A DNA stretch of 64,000 nt, taken from positions 301,967 to 365,966 of the forward strand of contig NZ_SMDS01000016.1 in assembly GCF_013753875.1 (NCBI RefSeq). The letters are read 5' to 3'. The stretch comes from Candidatus Pantoea persica. GTDB lineage: Bacteria > Pseudomonadota > Gammaproteobacteria > Enterobacterales > Enterobacteriaceae. Numbering within the stretch: the stretch's first letter is position 1; each line of letters begins with the position of its first letter. The position numbers were made by a program, and so were the translations under genes. The notes below the pieces were generated by a model that did not search any database, had not been told where the DNA came from, and saw nothing but the letters and a program-made list of their open reading frames with translations. Below are positions 48,961 through 58,623 of this stretch, one piece after another.

Positions 48961-50547
48961 ATGATTCAGAGCAACATGGCTCCGCTGGGGATGGCGGTCG
49001 CGCCGCATCATCTGGCGAGCGAGAGTGCGCTGGCGGTGCTGCGCGACGGCGGTAACGCCATTGAGGCGATGGTCGCCGCCGCCGCCACCATTGCCGTAAT
49101 TTACCCCCATATGAACGGCCTCGGCGGCGACGGCTTCTGGCTGGTGCTACCGCCCAACGGCGATCCGGTCGCCATCGACGCCAGCGGCGCAGCGGGCGCG
49201 CTGGCGCATCCCGACTTCTACCACGGCGAACGCGCCATTCCCCACCGCGGTCCGAAGGCGGCGCTGACGGTAGCCGGGACGGTGAGCGGCTGGCAAGAGG
49301 CGCTGACGCTCTCCGCCGAACTGGGCGGCGAGCCGCTGTCTCTGCCGCGCCTGCTGCGCGACGCGATCCGCTACGCCGCCGACGGCATTCCGGTCACCGC
49401 CTCGCAGGCAGCCGCGACCGCCGCCAAGCAACACGAGCTTGCGCATCAGCCCGGCTTTGCCGCCACCTTTCTGCCGGACGGCGAACCGCCGCGCCAAGGC
49501 AGCCGCTTTACCCAGCCGGCGCTGGCGCAAACGCTGAGCCTGCTGAGCGAGCAGGGTCTCGACAGTTTCTATCGCGGCGAGCTGGCGCATCACCTGGCGC
49601 GCGAGATGACAACGCTCGGCATGCCGCTAACGCTGGCAGATCTGCAGCAGCAGCGCGCGCGCCGCTGTGTGCCGCTGCACGTGGCGCACAGCGAGGGCAA
49701 CCTGTGGAATATCGCGCCTCCGACCCAGGGCCTGGTGTCGCTGACAATCCTCGGCGTCACCGACCATCTGGCGATGGCGCAGGCTGACGAGGCGCAGACG
49801 GTGCACCGTATCGTCGAGGCGACGAAAAAGGCCTTTGCACTGCGCGACGCCCATCTTACCGATCCGCGCCATATGGACTGCGAGGCGCAGTCGCTGTTGA
49901 GCCAGGATCATTTCGCCACCCTAGCGAGCCAGGTAAGCGAGAGTCAGGCCGCGTCCTGGGGCACCGGGCGCGGCCCCAGCGACACGGTGTGGATAGGGGT
50001 GATGGACAGCAGCGGCCTCGCCGTCTCCTTTATTCAGAGCATCTATCACGAATTCGGCAGCGGCGTGGTGATCCCCGGCACCGGCATTACCTGGCAGAAT
50101 CGCGGCGCCGCCTTCAGCCTCGATCCCGATCATCTGCTGGCGCTGGCGCCAGGCAAGCAGCCGTTTCATACCCTCAACCCCGCCGCCGCGCGGCTAAAAG
50201 ATGGCCGCACGCTGATTTACGGCGCGATGGGCGGCGACGGCCAGCCGCAAACCCAGGCGGCGATCTTTACCCGCCACGTTCTGCAGGGCATGCCGCTGCA
50301 GCAGGCGGTCAGCGCGCCGCGCTGGCTGCTGGGGCGCACCTGGGGCAACGCCTCCGACTCGCTCAAGCTGGAGAGCCGCTTCGCGCCAGAGACCGTCGCC
50401 AGGCTGCGCCAGCTGGGACACGAGGTAGAGCTGCTGCCTGACTTCAGCGAAGCGGTGGGCCATGCGGGCGCCATCGTGCGCCACAACAACGGCATGCTGG
50501 AAGGGGCATGCGATCCGCGCAGCAACGGCAGCGCGAGCGGTTTTTGA
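48961..50547 (+). CDS. hpxW: HpxW oxamate amidohydrolase (gamma-glutamyltransferase family)
   Basis: A 528-residue Ntn hydrolase that splits oxamate to oxalate and ammonium after autocleavage. MIQSNMAPLGMAVAPHHLAS begins the large chain with DGGNAIEAMVAAAATIAVIYPHMNGLGGDGFW. The processing region is GPSDTVWIGVMDSSGLAVSFIQSIYHEFGSG near residue 340, with the nucleophile Thr expected in SDT. The C-terminal part has GAMGGDGQPQTQAAIFTRHV. There is no signal peptide, which separates it from periplasmic GGT. No disruption. It is the first gene of hpxWXYZ; hpxX starts 12 bases downstream. Confidence 0.93.
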   Translation: MIQSNMAPLGMAVAPHHLASESALAVLRDGGNAIEAMVAAAATIAVIYPHMNGLGGDGFWLVLPPNGDPVAIDASGAAGALAHPDFYHGERAIPHRGPKAALTVAGTVSGWQEALTLSAELGGEPLSLPRLLRDAIRYAADGIPVTASQAAATAAKQHELAHQPGFAATFLPDGEPPRQGSRFTQPALAQTLSLLSEQGLDSFYRGELAHHLAREMTTLGMPLTLADLQQQRARRCVPLHVAHSEGNLWNIAPPTQGLVSLTILGVTDHLAMAQADEAQTVHRIVEATKKAFALRDAHLTDPRHMDCEAQSLLSQDHFATLASQVSESQAASWGTGRGPSDTVWIGVMDSSGLAVSFIQSIYHEFGSGVVIPGTGITWQNRGAAFSLDPDHLLALAPGKQPFHTLNPAAARLKDGRTLIYGAMGGDGQPQTQAAIFTRHVLQGMPLQQAVSAPRWLLGRTWGNASDSLKLESRFAPETVARLRQLGHEVELLPDFSEAVGHAGAIVRHNNGMLEGACDPRSNGSASGF

Positions 50548-50559
50548 CAGGAGAGAGAT

Positions 50560-50745
50560 ATGGATCGAACAACTGACTGGGCAAGCTATCTGACACAGAT
50601 GGAGCAGCTGCTGGCGCTGGAGCTGGACGAGGCGCGCCGCGCCGAACTGCAGATCCAGCTGGCGCGCATCGCCGCGCTGGCGGCGCCACTGATGGCCTTT
50701 CCCCTCGACGACAGGCTGGAAGTGGCGGGAGTATTTCACCCATGA
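50560..50745 (+). CDS. hpxX: HpxX, small AtzG-like subunit
   Basis: A 61-residue protein of the DUF4089/AtzG-like type: MDRTTDWASYLTQMEQLLAL, then helical ELQIQLARIAALAAPLMAFPLDDRLEVAGVF. By analogy with AtzG it is probably a small partner that stabilises the amidase encoded next. A good ribosome site (aggagaga) precedes the ATG, and its end overlaps the hpxY start by 4 bases. It is easily missed because of its size. Intact. Confidence 0.88.
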   Translation: MDRTTDWASYLTQMEQLLALELDEARRAELQIQLARIAALAAPLMAFPLDDRLEVAGVFHP

Positions 50746-52133
50746 ACCTCAGCGAATTTTCTGTTCAGTCGCTGCAGCAGGCGATTGCGCGCGGCGACCT
50801 CAGCGCGCGCGAGGTGGCGCAGCAGACTCTGCAGGGCATTGAGCGGCAGCACAGGCTCAACGCCTGGACCGAGGTGACCGCGGATCGCATGCTGCGCGAG
50901 GCTGACGCGGTGGACGCGCAGCGGCGGCGCGGCGAGAGCCTGCCGCCGCTGGCAGGCGTGCCTTACGCGGTGAAAAACCTGTTCGACGTGGCGGACCACA
51001 GCACGCTGGCGGGCGCGGCGCTGTTTCAGGATCGCCCGGCGGCGACACAGGACGCCTGGGCGGTAAGCCGCCTCAGCCGCGCCGGCGCCCTACTCTCCGG
51101 CATGCTGAATATGGACGCCTACGCCTACGGCTTTACCACCGAGAACAGCCACTTCGGCGCCACGCGCAACCCGCACGATCCCACACGCATGGCGGGCGGA
51201 TCGTCTGGCGGATCCGCGGCGGCAGTGGCGGCAGGACTGGCGCACTTTTCGCTCGGCACCGATACCAACGGCTCGATTCGCGTGCCCGCGTCGCTGTGCG
51301 GCATTTTCGGCCTGAAGCCGACCTTTGGCCGCCTGTCGCGCAGCGGCAGCCATCCCTTTGCCGCCAGCCTCGATCATATCGGTCCCTTCGCACGGCGCGT
51401 CGAGGATCTGGCGCTGGTGTATGACATTCTGCAGGGGCGCGACCACCATGACGCGTTCCAGGCAGACCGGCCCGCCGATCCGACACTGGTCGGGATGGAA
51501 GAAACGGGCCAGCGCTGCGCGCTGCTGGGGGGCTTTTTCTCAACTTGGTGCGACGATGACGCACGCGACGCGCTGGCGCGCGCCACGCGCGCGCTGGCGA
51601 TCGACGATGAGGTGACGCTGCCGGAGGCGGAGCTGGCGCGATCGGCGGCCTTTATCGTGACCGCCAGCGAAGGAGGCAACCACTATCTGCCGGCGCTGCG
51701 CGCCACGCCGGAGCGGTTTGAGCCCGCCTCGCGCGAACGGCTGCTGGCGGGAGCGATGCTGCCCGCCGCCTGGTATGTGCAGGCGCAGCGCTTCCGCCGC
51801 CATTTCCAGCAGCAGGTGCTGCCGCTATTCAGCAGCTTCGACGTGCTGATCGCCCCAGCAACGCCCTGTACGGCGCCCCTGATTGGTCAGGAAAGCATCC
51901 GCATTAACGGCGTCGATCTACCGTCGCGCGCCAGTATGGGCATGCTGACGCAGCCGATCTCTTTTCTCGGCCTGCCGGTATGCAGCGTGCCGCTGGCGAC
52001 GCAAAGCGGCCTGCCCATCGGGCTGCAGCTGATCGCCGCCCCCTTTAACGAAGCCGCCGCGCTGCGAGTCGCTTTCGCGCTGGAGCAGCAGGGCATTACC
52101 CTGGCGCCAGCCTGTCTGGAGAAAACAGCATGA
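50742..52133 (+). CDS. hpxY: HpxY, AtzE-family oxalurate amidohydrolase
   Basis: A 463-residue amidase-signature enzyme, proposed to act on oxalurate with HpxX. The Ser-cisSer-Lys triad is present: Lys in [12 protein letters not shown] (about residue 72) and the serines in [21 protein letters not shown] and [23 protein letters not shown]. It overlaps hpxX and hpxZ by 4 bases each, so the operon is tightly coupled. No lesion over 1.4 kb. Confidence 0.93.
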   Translation: MNLSEFSVQSLQQAIARGDLSAREVAQQTLQGIERQHRLNAWTEVTADRMLREADAVDAQRRRGESLPPLAGVPYAVKNLFDVADHSTLAGAALFQDRPAATQDAWAVSRLSRAGALLSGMLNMDAYAYGFTTENSHFGATRNPHDPTRMAGGSSGGSAAAVAAGLAHFSLGTDTNGSIRVPASLCGIFGLKPTFGRLSRSGSHPFAASLDHIGPFARRVEDLALVYDILQGRDHHDAFQADRPADPTLVGMEETGQRCALLGGFFSTWCDDDARDALARATRALAIDDEVTLPEAELARSAAFIVTASEGGNHYLPALRATPERFEPASRERLLAGAMLPAAWYVQAQRFRRHFQQQVLPLFSSFDVLIAPATPCTAPLIGQESIRINGVDLPSRASMGMLTQPISFLGLPVCSVPLATQSGLPIGLQLIAAPFNEAAALRVAFALEQQGITLAPACLEKTA

Positions 52134-52519
52134 GAGCTGAAGAGATTAATCTGCCGCACGTGGTGGCGGAGGTGACCGCCGCGTTTTACCGCTACGAGCA
52201 GGCGCTAGTGAGCAATGATAGTGAGACGCTGGATGCGCTGTTCTGGCACGATGATCGCACCGTGCGGCTGGGCGCGGGCGAGAACCTTTACGGCATTGAG
52301 GCGATCCGCGCCTTTCGCGCCCAGCGTCCGTCTGCCGGGCTGGCGCGCACCCTGCGCAACAGCCTGATCACCACCTTCGGCGAAGAGTATGCGGTGTGCA
52401 GCACCGAGTTCACACGCGCGGGCAGCACGAAAATCGGCCGCCAGCAGCAGAGCTGGGTTCGACTACCCGACGGCTGGCGCATCGTCGCCGCACAGGTCAG
52501 TCTGATGAGCGAAGCCTGA
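52130..52519 (+). CDS. hpxZ: HpxZ, AtzH-like NTF2-fold protein
   Basis: A 129-residue protein of the AtzH-like/DUF3225 type: [30 protein letters not shown], then DALFWHDDRTVRLGAGENLYGIEAI and FRAQRPSAGLARTLRNSLITTFGEEYAVCSTEF. It is found with the AtzE-type amidase in oxalurate operons; its exact role there is unproven. It closes hpxWXYZ. Intact, with TGA stop at 52517-52519. Confidence 0.9.
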   Translation: MRAEEINLPHVVAEVTAAFYRYEQALVSNDSETLDALFWHDDRTVRLGAGENLYGIEAIRAFRAQRPSAGLARTLRNSLITTFGEEYAVCSTEFTRAGSTKIGRQQQSWVRLPDGWRIVAAQVSLMSEA

Positions 52520-52539
52520 GGCTGCACCACCAGCCGAAG

Positions 52540-53325
52540 GCTGGCGCAACATCGCGCGCCAGGCGGGCATCGTCATACGCGCTGGCCTGCCAGCAGCGAG
52601 CCTTTAAAGCATCGTCACGCGCGGCGGTGATGGTTTCGGCACGCTGCAGCAGCTATTGCAGATCGTCCTCATCGATATCCAGCAGCTCTCCCTCTGCCAG
52701 CGCCTGATGCAGGTCGTCGTGCGTAATCGGCACATCCAGCGCCACCGGCTGCGATTTCAACTCGGCTGCGGCCAGCGGATGAGGGTAGCGGCGGCCCGCG
52801 AGGTTATTGAAGACAAGTGCCAGCAACGCCAGACAGAGCGAGTTGAGCAGTACCGGCGTCAGCATAAACTGATAGCCCAGCTGCTGCACGCCGCCGCCGC
52901 CGAGTATGGCCTTAAGCGATACCGCGCCGCTGGGCGGATGCAGGCAGCGCAGCTGGAACATCACCGCAATGGCGAGACTGGCCGCAATGCCGCAGGCCAG
53001 CGGCGCATAGGGAATTATCATGGGCGGCGGATGACGCCAATCAGCCCCGCGACCAGATTGCCGCCGACAATCGACCATGGCTGCGCCAGCGGACTGTTCG
53101 GTAGGCCAAACAGCAGCACCGCCGAGGCGTCCATCGGCGCGACAAACCACAGATTAACCTGACCCAGCAGCCAGTGGCTGATCAGGCTGGTGATAGTCAG
53201 CCCCAGCCCGGCGCCAGGCTGGCGACGGCGATCTCTTTTTCCGCACCCGGCAGCGGGTGCGGCCAGAGGCGGGCAATAAAGGTGCGCAACGTGCTTGTCC
53301 ACTTCGCCTGACGCAATTCAGTCAT
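52540..53325 (-). pseudogene. HPP-family membrane protein, decayed
   Basis: The start at 53325 gives MTELRQAKWTSTLRTFIARLWPHPLPGAEKE. A frameshift near 53215 precedes GLTITSLISHWLLGQVNLW. The HPP core (FVAPMDASAVLLFGLPNSPLAQPWSIVGGNLVAG) follows, then a second shift and deletion near 53030. RCLHPPSGAVSLKAILGG is in the third frame. TAG at 52653-52655 ends the readable tail after DIDEDDLQ. HPP proteins are four-helix membrane proteins; some transport nitrite. The 3' boundary is uncertain. The 183 bases from 53326 to 53508 show nothing further. Confidence 0.78.
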
Positions 53326-53508
53326 GGTTCGGAAGCTCAGTCATCAGAAAAAATTATGGTTCGCGATTTTCGCTGATTGAAACTAGCGTAACAACCCCTG
53401 CTTTTACAGGCCTTTTATCGGAGAGAAAGTGCAGCCTGTCAGCCGCGACGGCAGGAAAAGAGGTGACGCGGCACCGCCGCTAAGGGCGCTGCCGCGAAGT
53501 GGAGAGGA

Positions 53509-54465
53509 TCAGACCTGCGGCGCAGGATGGGTCGCCATCCAGTGCTCGGCGATCGCCTGCCGCGTGCAGATCCAGACATCCTGATGCTGCTGAATATGGT
53601 CCAGGAAGTTCTGCAAAGCCTTGAAGCGGCCAGGCCGCCCCAGCAGGCGGCAGTGCATGCCGACCGACATCATCTTCGGCTGGGTTTCGCCCTCTTCATA
53701 CAGTACGTCGAAGGTGTCGCGCAGATAGGTAAAAAACTGCTCGGCGGTGTTGAAGCCCTGCGGCGTGGCGAAGCGCATATCGTTGCACTCCAGCGTATAG
53801 GGGATAATCAGATGGGGCTTCACGGTGCCATCCTGACAGGTGACCTGCGTCCAGAACGGCAGATCGTCGCCGTAGTTGTCGCTGTCATAGCTGAAGCTGC
53901 CCTGCTCGACCACCAGCCGCCGCGTGTTCGGGCTGTCGCGCCCGGTGTACCAGCCGGTCGGCGCCTTGCCGAACAGGTCGGTCAGGACGTCGACCGCCTG
54001 CTGCATATGCTGGCGCTCGGTTTTGGCATCCATCGCCTGATAGTGGATCCAGCGCCAGCCGTGGCTGACCACATCGTAATCCGCCTCTTTGATCGCCTCG
54101 ACGATCTCGGGATGGCGCGCCAGCGCCATGGCAACGCCAAACACCGTCAGCGGCAGGCCGCGCTTTTGAAATTCGCGGTGAATGCGCCAGAAGCCGGCGC
54201 GCGAGCCATATTCATAAAGCGAGTCCATCGACATATGGCGGTCGGGATAGCTGGCGGCGCCGATGATATCGGAGAGAAACTGTTCAGAGCCGGCGTCGCC
54301 GTGCAGCACGTTGTTCTCCGCGCCCTCTTCATAGTTGAGCACGAACTGCACCGCCACGCGCGCCTTGTGCGGCCAGGCGGCATGCGGCGGTGTGGCGCCA
54401 TAGCCGACCAGATCGCGCGGATAGTTTTTGTTGAAGCTGTACTCTTTCTTTTCTGCACTATCCAT
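53509..54465 (-). CDS. hpxB: HpxB allantoinase (PuuE type, polysaccharide-deacetylase fold)
   Basis: A 318-residue NodB-fold, metal-independent allantoinase that hydrolyses S-allantoin to allantoate. It starts MDSAEKKEYSFNKNYPRDLVG; an aggaaat ribosome site is upstream. Family blocks are VQFVLNYEEGAENNVLHGD, YDVVSHGWRWIHYQ, GWYTGRDSPNTRRLVVEQG and LPFWTQVTCQDGTVKPHLIIPYTLE. Intact. It is third in hpxSAB, 33 bases after hpxA. It catalyses the committing step of allantoin use, so retention is telling. Confidence 0.93.
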   Translation of the reverse strand: MDSAEKKEYSFNKNYPRDLVGYGATPPHAAWPHKARVAVQFVLNYEEGAENNVLHGDAGSEQFLSDIIGAASYPDRHMSMDSLYEYGSRAGFWRIHREFQKRGLPLTVFGVAMALARHPEIVEAIKEADYDVVSHGWRWIHYQAMDAKTERQHMQQAVDVLTDLFGKAPTGWYTGRDSPNTRRLVVEQGSFSYDSDNYGDDLPFWTQVTCQDGTVKPHLIIPYTLECNDMRFATPQGFNTAEQFFTYLRDTFDVLYEEGETQPKMMSVGMHCRLLGRPGRFKALQNFLDHIQQHQDVWICTRQAIAEHWMATHPAPQV

Positions 54466-54498
54466 TAGGATTTCCTGTGGTATTGAAGCAAGGTTCCG

Positions 54499-55230
54499 TT
54501 AGTTTAGATGCTGAAACGCGCCAGAGAGAGGTTTGGCGATCGGCCAGGCGAGATCGCCATGCTTGCTGGTGCCAAAGCCAAGCGCCACCAGCGTTTCGAC
54601 CATCTTCACCGCCGCGCTGACACCGTCGATGACCGGCATCTCCAGCTCTCGCGTCAGCTGATGCGCCAGCATCGCCATTCCGCCGCAGCCGAGCACGATG
54701 GCGCCGCAGCCATCCTGCTGCTTCGCCGCCAGGCAGCGCTCGCGCACCTTATCCTGCGCCAGCCCGCTGCCGTCCTCCAGCGCCAGCACCGGCAGGTCGA
54801 TGGCGTGCAGCGCAGCGCAGTAGTGCGTGAAGCCGTACTGCTGTAGCAGATGGCGCGCAATCACCAGCGTGCGCGGCAGCGTGGTCACGATGGAGAAGCG
54901 CGTCGCCACCAGCGTCGCGGTATGCATCGCCGCCTCAGCGATGCCGATAACCGGCCCGCTTGCCAGCTCGCGCGCCGCCAGCAGTCCCGGATCGCCAAAG
55001 CAGGCGATAACGTGGCCGCTGACGCCCTGCTCTCTACCGCGCTTGATCTGCTCCAGCACCCCGATCGTCGCCACCGCTTCGTCGAAGTGCCCCTCCACAG
55101 AGGGCACGCCCTGCGACGGCGACACCGCGATTATATCCGTGCCCGACGCGGCAACCGCGCGCGCCGCTGCGCCGATCGTCTCCGTCATCGCTAGGCTGGT
55201 ATTGGGGTTGATGACCTGAATCAGGCTCAT
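54499..55230 (-). CDS. hpxA: HpxA allantoin racemase
   Basis: A 243-residue Asp/Glu/hydantoin racemase-family enzyme interconverting R- and S-allantoin. MSLIQVINPNTSLAMTETIGAAAR starts the first lobe. The two catalytic cysteines are in VIACFGDPGLLAAREL (about residue 79) and AIVLGCGGMAMLA (about 180). Its ATG overlaps the hpxS stop. Intact. A racemase lets the cell use the whole allantoin pool, including R-allantoin formed without UraD, which fits the loss of UraD here. Confidence 0.93.
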   Translation of the reverse strand: MSLIQVINPNTSLAMTETIGAAARAVAASGTDIIAVSPSQGVPSVEGHFDEAVATIGVLEQIKRGREQGVSGHVIACFGDPGLLAARELASGPVIGIAEAAMHTATLVATRFSIVTTLPRTLVIARHLLQQYGFTHYCAALHAIDLPVLALEDGSGLAQDKVRERCLAAKQQDGCGAIVLGCGGMAMLAHQLTRELEMPVIDGVSAAVKMVETLVALGFGTSKHGDLAWPIAKPLSGAFQHLN

Positions 55231-55931
55231 GATGTCACCTCTTTATGACGGGCAAATAACCGCGCAAAGTCCGGCAGCGTCTCGCCGCTACGCTCAAAGT
55301 GCAGGCTGGAAAGGATATGGTCGAAGTGGTGCTGCAGCGCCTGGGTCAGCGCGGCGAGGTCGCCAGCGCGCAGGTGGGCCACCAGCCTGTCGTGATCGTC
55401 GCAGCGGCAGCAGCGCTGCAAGGGTGCGTCCCAGGCGGCGATTACCAGCGAGGAGCGCTGCGTCAGGCGCGTGACCAGCTCGGTCAGCACCTGATTGCCC
55501 GACACCGCCTGCAGCTCGATATGAAAAGCAGCGGAGAGACGGATGGCCGCCGCGCCGTCGCGCGCCTCATGCGCATGCTGCTCCAGGGCGATGCGCTGCA
55601 TCAGCACCGCCAGATGGGGCGGCTGCAGACGTGCTAGCACTGCCGGCAGGTTGGCGCACTCGATCAGCGCGCGAGTGCGAAAAATATTGCGCGCCTCGTC
55701 GACGCCGGGCGTCGCCACCTGTACACCGCGTCTGGGCAACAGCGTGACCATTTGCACTGCGGCAAGGCGCTGCAGTACTTTGCAAATGCCGGTGCGGCTG
55801 ACGCCGAATACCTCGGCCAGCGCCTCTTGCGGCAGCTGGTGCTCTACGATGGCGTTCATCAACGCCTGGTAAATAGGTTCATCTTTATCAACCAGATCGG
55901 CCGCTGCGCCGTGGCCTGTTTCACTTCTCAT
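55227..55931 (-). CDS. hpxS: HpxS, GntR-family (FCD) regulator
   Basis: A 234-residue regulator with an N-terminal winged helix (QEALAEVFGVSRTGICKVLQRLAAVQMVTLLPRRGVQV) and a mainly helical FCD effector domain. I chose the ATG at 55931 (MRSETGHGAAADLVDKDEPIY), with ggag 10 bases upstream; an in-frame ATG at 55964 would put the start beside the likely operator. Overlaps hpxA by 4 bases. Intact, and divergent from a broken permease gene, whose control it probably shared. Confidence 0.88.
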   Translation of the reverse strand: MRSETGHGAAADLVDKDEPIYQALMNAIVEHQLPQEALAEVFGVSRTGICKVLQRLAAVQMVTLLPRRGVQVATPGVDEARNIFRTRALIECANLPAVLARLQPPHLAVLMQRIALEQHAHEARDGAAAIRLSAAFHIELQAVSGNQVLTELVTRLTQRSSLVIAAWDAPLQRCCRCDDHDRLVAHLRAGDLAALTQALQHHFDHILSSLHFERSGETLPDFARLFARHKEVTS

Positions 55932-55964
55932 TTCCGGCTCCCTCAGGTCGCTGTGTGCCCACAT

Positions 55965-55995
55965 CGTATACGTGAATAGATTTTTTTGTATACAA
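55965..55995 (+). promoter_or_regulatory. Candidate HpxS operators (paired GTATAC palindromes)
   Basis: Two perfect palindromes, cgtatacg (55965-55972) and ttgtatacaa (55986-55995), share the core gtatac with centres 22 bases apart, about two helical turns. FCD-type GntR regulators often bind TNGTATACNA-like sites. They lie between hpxS and the divergent permease gene. Confidence 0.6.
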
Positions 55996-56074
55996 GATTT
56001 CCGTTTTGGCCTGAATCCTGCGAAAGCCTGTTCGTTGCGTAAACCCTTTAACGTCTTGAAGAGGAGTAGGTTTC

Positions 56075-57604
56075 ATGCCAAATCATCTCAACAGCCCTTC
56101 CGCGTCCGCCGATGACGCGTGCGCTAAAGCCCACGCCTGACCAATGAGGATCTGGCACCGACGCGCCAGCAGAACTGGACATGGTACAACATCTTCTCGT
56201 TCTGGATGTCGGATATGCACAGCATGGGCGGCTATGTGGTCGCCGCCAGTTTCTTTACGCTGGGTCTGGCGAGCTGGCAGATGCTGATTTGCCTGCTGGC
56301 GGGCATCTGCATCGTGCAGCTCTGCGCCAACCTGGTGGCGAAGCCGAGCCAGATGGCGGGCGTACCCTATGCAGTGATCTGCCGCCAGGCGTTCGGCGCC
56401 AATATTCCGGCGGTGGTCCGCGGGCTAATCGCTTTCGGCTGGTACGACATGCAGACCTATCTGGCGGCGAATGCGCTGATGCTGGTGCTGCTGAAGTTTT
56501 TCCCGTCGCTGATGTCGCTCACCCAGGCCAGCTGGCTGGGGCTGTCGTTGCTGGGCTGGTGCTGCTTCGGCGTGATGTGGCTGCTGCAGGCGATGGTGTT
56601 CTGGCACGGCATGAGCGCCATTAAGTGCTTTATCGATGTGGCGGGGCCAGCAGTGTATGTGGTGATGGGCTGGCGGGCTGGATTGTATACAGAACCGGCT
56701 TTGACGGCATCTCCTTTACCCTGACCAGCAAGATGCTGAGCACCAGCGAGCGGAGCTGGCAGATGATCACCGCCACCGCGCTGGTGGTCTCCTGCTTCTT
56801 CTCCGGGCCGCTGCTCAACTTCGGCGACTTCTCCAGCTACGGCAAAAGTATGGGCGAAATTCGCCGCGGCAACCGCTGGGGCCTGCCGTTCAACTTTCTG
56901 CTCTTTTCTGTGGTGTCTGTGGTGACGGTGGTGACGGTGGTGATTGTATCGTGCACCCAGTCGCTGTTCGGCTGGATGATTACCGATCCCGTCGAGACCG
57001 TCAGCATGGTGGGTAACGATGTGGCGGTAGCGATTGGGCTGCTGACCATGATCACCGCCACTATCGGCATCAATATCGTGGCCAACTTCGTCTCCCCGGC
57101 GTTTGATTTCTCTAACTGCTCGCCGCAGAAAATCAGCTTCCGCACCAATGGGATGATCGCCGACGTCGGCTCGGTGCTGCTGACGCCGTGGAATCTGTTT
57201 CAGTCACCGGAGCTGATCCACTATACACTGGACGTGCTGGGCGCCTTTATCGGCCCGCTGTTCGGCATTTTGCTGGCGGACTTCTACCTGATTAAGCGTG
57301 GCCGCGTTAGCGTGGACGACCTGTTCGACGCCACGCCATAGGGGATCTACTGGTATCGCAGCGGCTTTAATCCCAACGTGATTGGCGCGATGCTGCCTGC
57401 TGTCGCCATCGGCCTGATCGCCAGCTTTATTCCGGCGCTGCATGAGGTCGCCAGCTTCAGCTGGTTTATCGGCGCGGCAATGGGCGGCGGTTGCTATCGC
57501 TATCTGGCGCGAGGCGGGCGCGGCGAACGCCTTTGCCAATGGCGTGGCGATGCAGAAAGAGCAAAAAGCGGGAAAGAGAAAAAGCAAAAGGCCGATTCAT
57601 TGCT
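56075..57604 (+). pseudogene. NCS1-family allantoin/purine permease, decayed
   Basis: A cytosine/purines/allantoin permease. MPNHLNSPSASADD is followed by a frameshift and an early TGA near 56137. The conserved RQQNWTWYNIFSFWMSDMHSMGGYVVAASFF begins in another frame. A further shift lies near 56680. TAG at 57339-57341 interrupts it after VDDLFDATP, and another shift lies near 57510. About ten hydrophobic segments remain legible, so decay is recent. The 3' end runs into the terminator of the tRNA gene. It was probably the allantoin importer of this cluster (HpxP-like by position; substrate inferred). Confidence 0.88.
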
Positions 57605-57615
57605 GAATCGGCCTT
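57577..57615 (-). terminator. Terminator of the tRNA-Asp gene
   Basis: A perfect 12-bp stem aaggccgattca / tgaatcggcctt with a 4-base loop is followed on the minus strand by ttgctttttc. It lies 10 bases past the tRNA 3' end and coincides with the 3' end of the broken permease gene. Confidence 0.88.
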
Positions 57616-57625
57616 GCTGAATAGT

Positions 57626-57702
57626 TGGCGGTGCGGACGGGACTCGAACCCGCGCCCCCCGGCGTGACAGGCCGGTATTCTAACCGACTGAACTACCGCA
57701 CC
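57626..57702 (-). tRNA. aspV: tRNA-Asp (anticodon GTC), aspV position
   Basis: 77 bases including an encoded CCA. The acceptor ggtgcgg/ccgcacc, D-loop agttcagtcggtta, anticodon stem-loop with ctgtcac and T-arm gcgggttcgagtcccgt all fold properly. It is identical to the second copy at 63924-64000. It sits upstream of dnaQ's 3' end, as aspV does in E. coli, and marks the edge of the hpx cluster. Confidence 0.97.
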
Positions 57703-57837
57703 GCGCTGTGTTCCCCGTCGGGAACAAAGGCGCATATTAATGGGCGCGCGATCCCCCGTCAACGCTTTTTCTGCGCGCGCGGCGCGTTTGCTGTTTTTTT
57801 ACGCTTAACGATGAATTAAACGGCAAAACAACAGGTT

Positions 57838-58569
57838 TTAGCCGCGCCACAGGCAGCTGCCGCCCTTTTTCATCACCAGATCGAGACGCGACTCGTGCGC
57901 CATCACCTCTTCATCCGAGGCGGCAATCACGCGCAGCGCGGAAGCGGGACGCGCGATGCGCTGAATGGTCTCGCCCGATGACTGCTGCGTGCTGTCCCCC
58001 TCCTGCGAAAAGGTCAGCATCGTCTGGCCGCCGGTCATGGTCAGGAAGACTTCCGCCAGAATTTCGGCGTCAAGCAGCGCGCCGTGCAGCGTACGCTTGC
58101 TGTTGTCGATCTCGTAGCGCGAGCAGAGAGTATCCAGGCTGTTCCGCTTGCCGGGGAACATCTTGCGCGCCATCGCCAGGCTGTCGGTAATGCGGCAGAA
58201 GGTGTCGGTTTTGCCGATGCCGCGGTTCAGCATCGAGAATTCGTAATCCATAAAGCCGATATCGAACGAGGCGTTATGGATCACCAGCTCCGCGCCGCGG
58301 ATATAGTCGAGGAACTCATTCGCAATGTCGGCGAAGGTCGGCTTATCGGCCAGAAACTCGTCAGCGATGCCGTGCATGCCGAACGCTACCGGATCTACCA
58401 GCCGGTCGGGGTGCAGATACATATGGAAGTTGTTGCCGGTCAGGCGACGGTTGACCACCTCTACTGCACCGATTTCGATAATGCGGTGACCTTCATAATG
58501 CACACCGATCATGTTCATACCTGTGGTTTCAGTATCGAGGACGATCTGGCGGTTAATTGCAGTGCTCAT
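57838..58569 (-). CDS. dnaQ: DnaQ, DNA polymerase III epsilon (proofreading) subunit
   Basis: A 243-residue protein (E. coli 243). Exonuclease motifs: Exo[12 protein letters not shown] (residues 10-20), Exo[18 protein letters not shown], and Exo[17 protein letters not shown] with the catalytic His and Asp. The C-terminal tail binds the polymerase. Divergent from rnhA with a 54-base shared promoter region, as in E. coli. Intact, so replication proofreading should be normal. Confidence 0.96.
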   Translation of the reverse strand: MSTAINRQIVLDTETTGMNMIGVHYEGHRIIEIGAVEVVNRRLTGNNFHMYLHPDRLVDPVAFGMHGIADEFLADKPTFADIANEFLDYIRGAELVIHNASFDIGFMDYEFSMLNRGIGKTDTFCRITDSLAMARKMFPGKRNSLDTLCSRYEIDNSKRTLHGALLDAEILAEVFLTMTGGQTMLTFSQEGDSTQQSSGETIQRIARPASALRVIAASDEEVMAHESRLDLVMKKGGSCLWRG

Positions 58570-58623
58570 AGGATTCGTTTTATGTCAGACTTAGCGTTTT
58601 TCTCAGAAGGGAGTCTACCAGAG

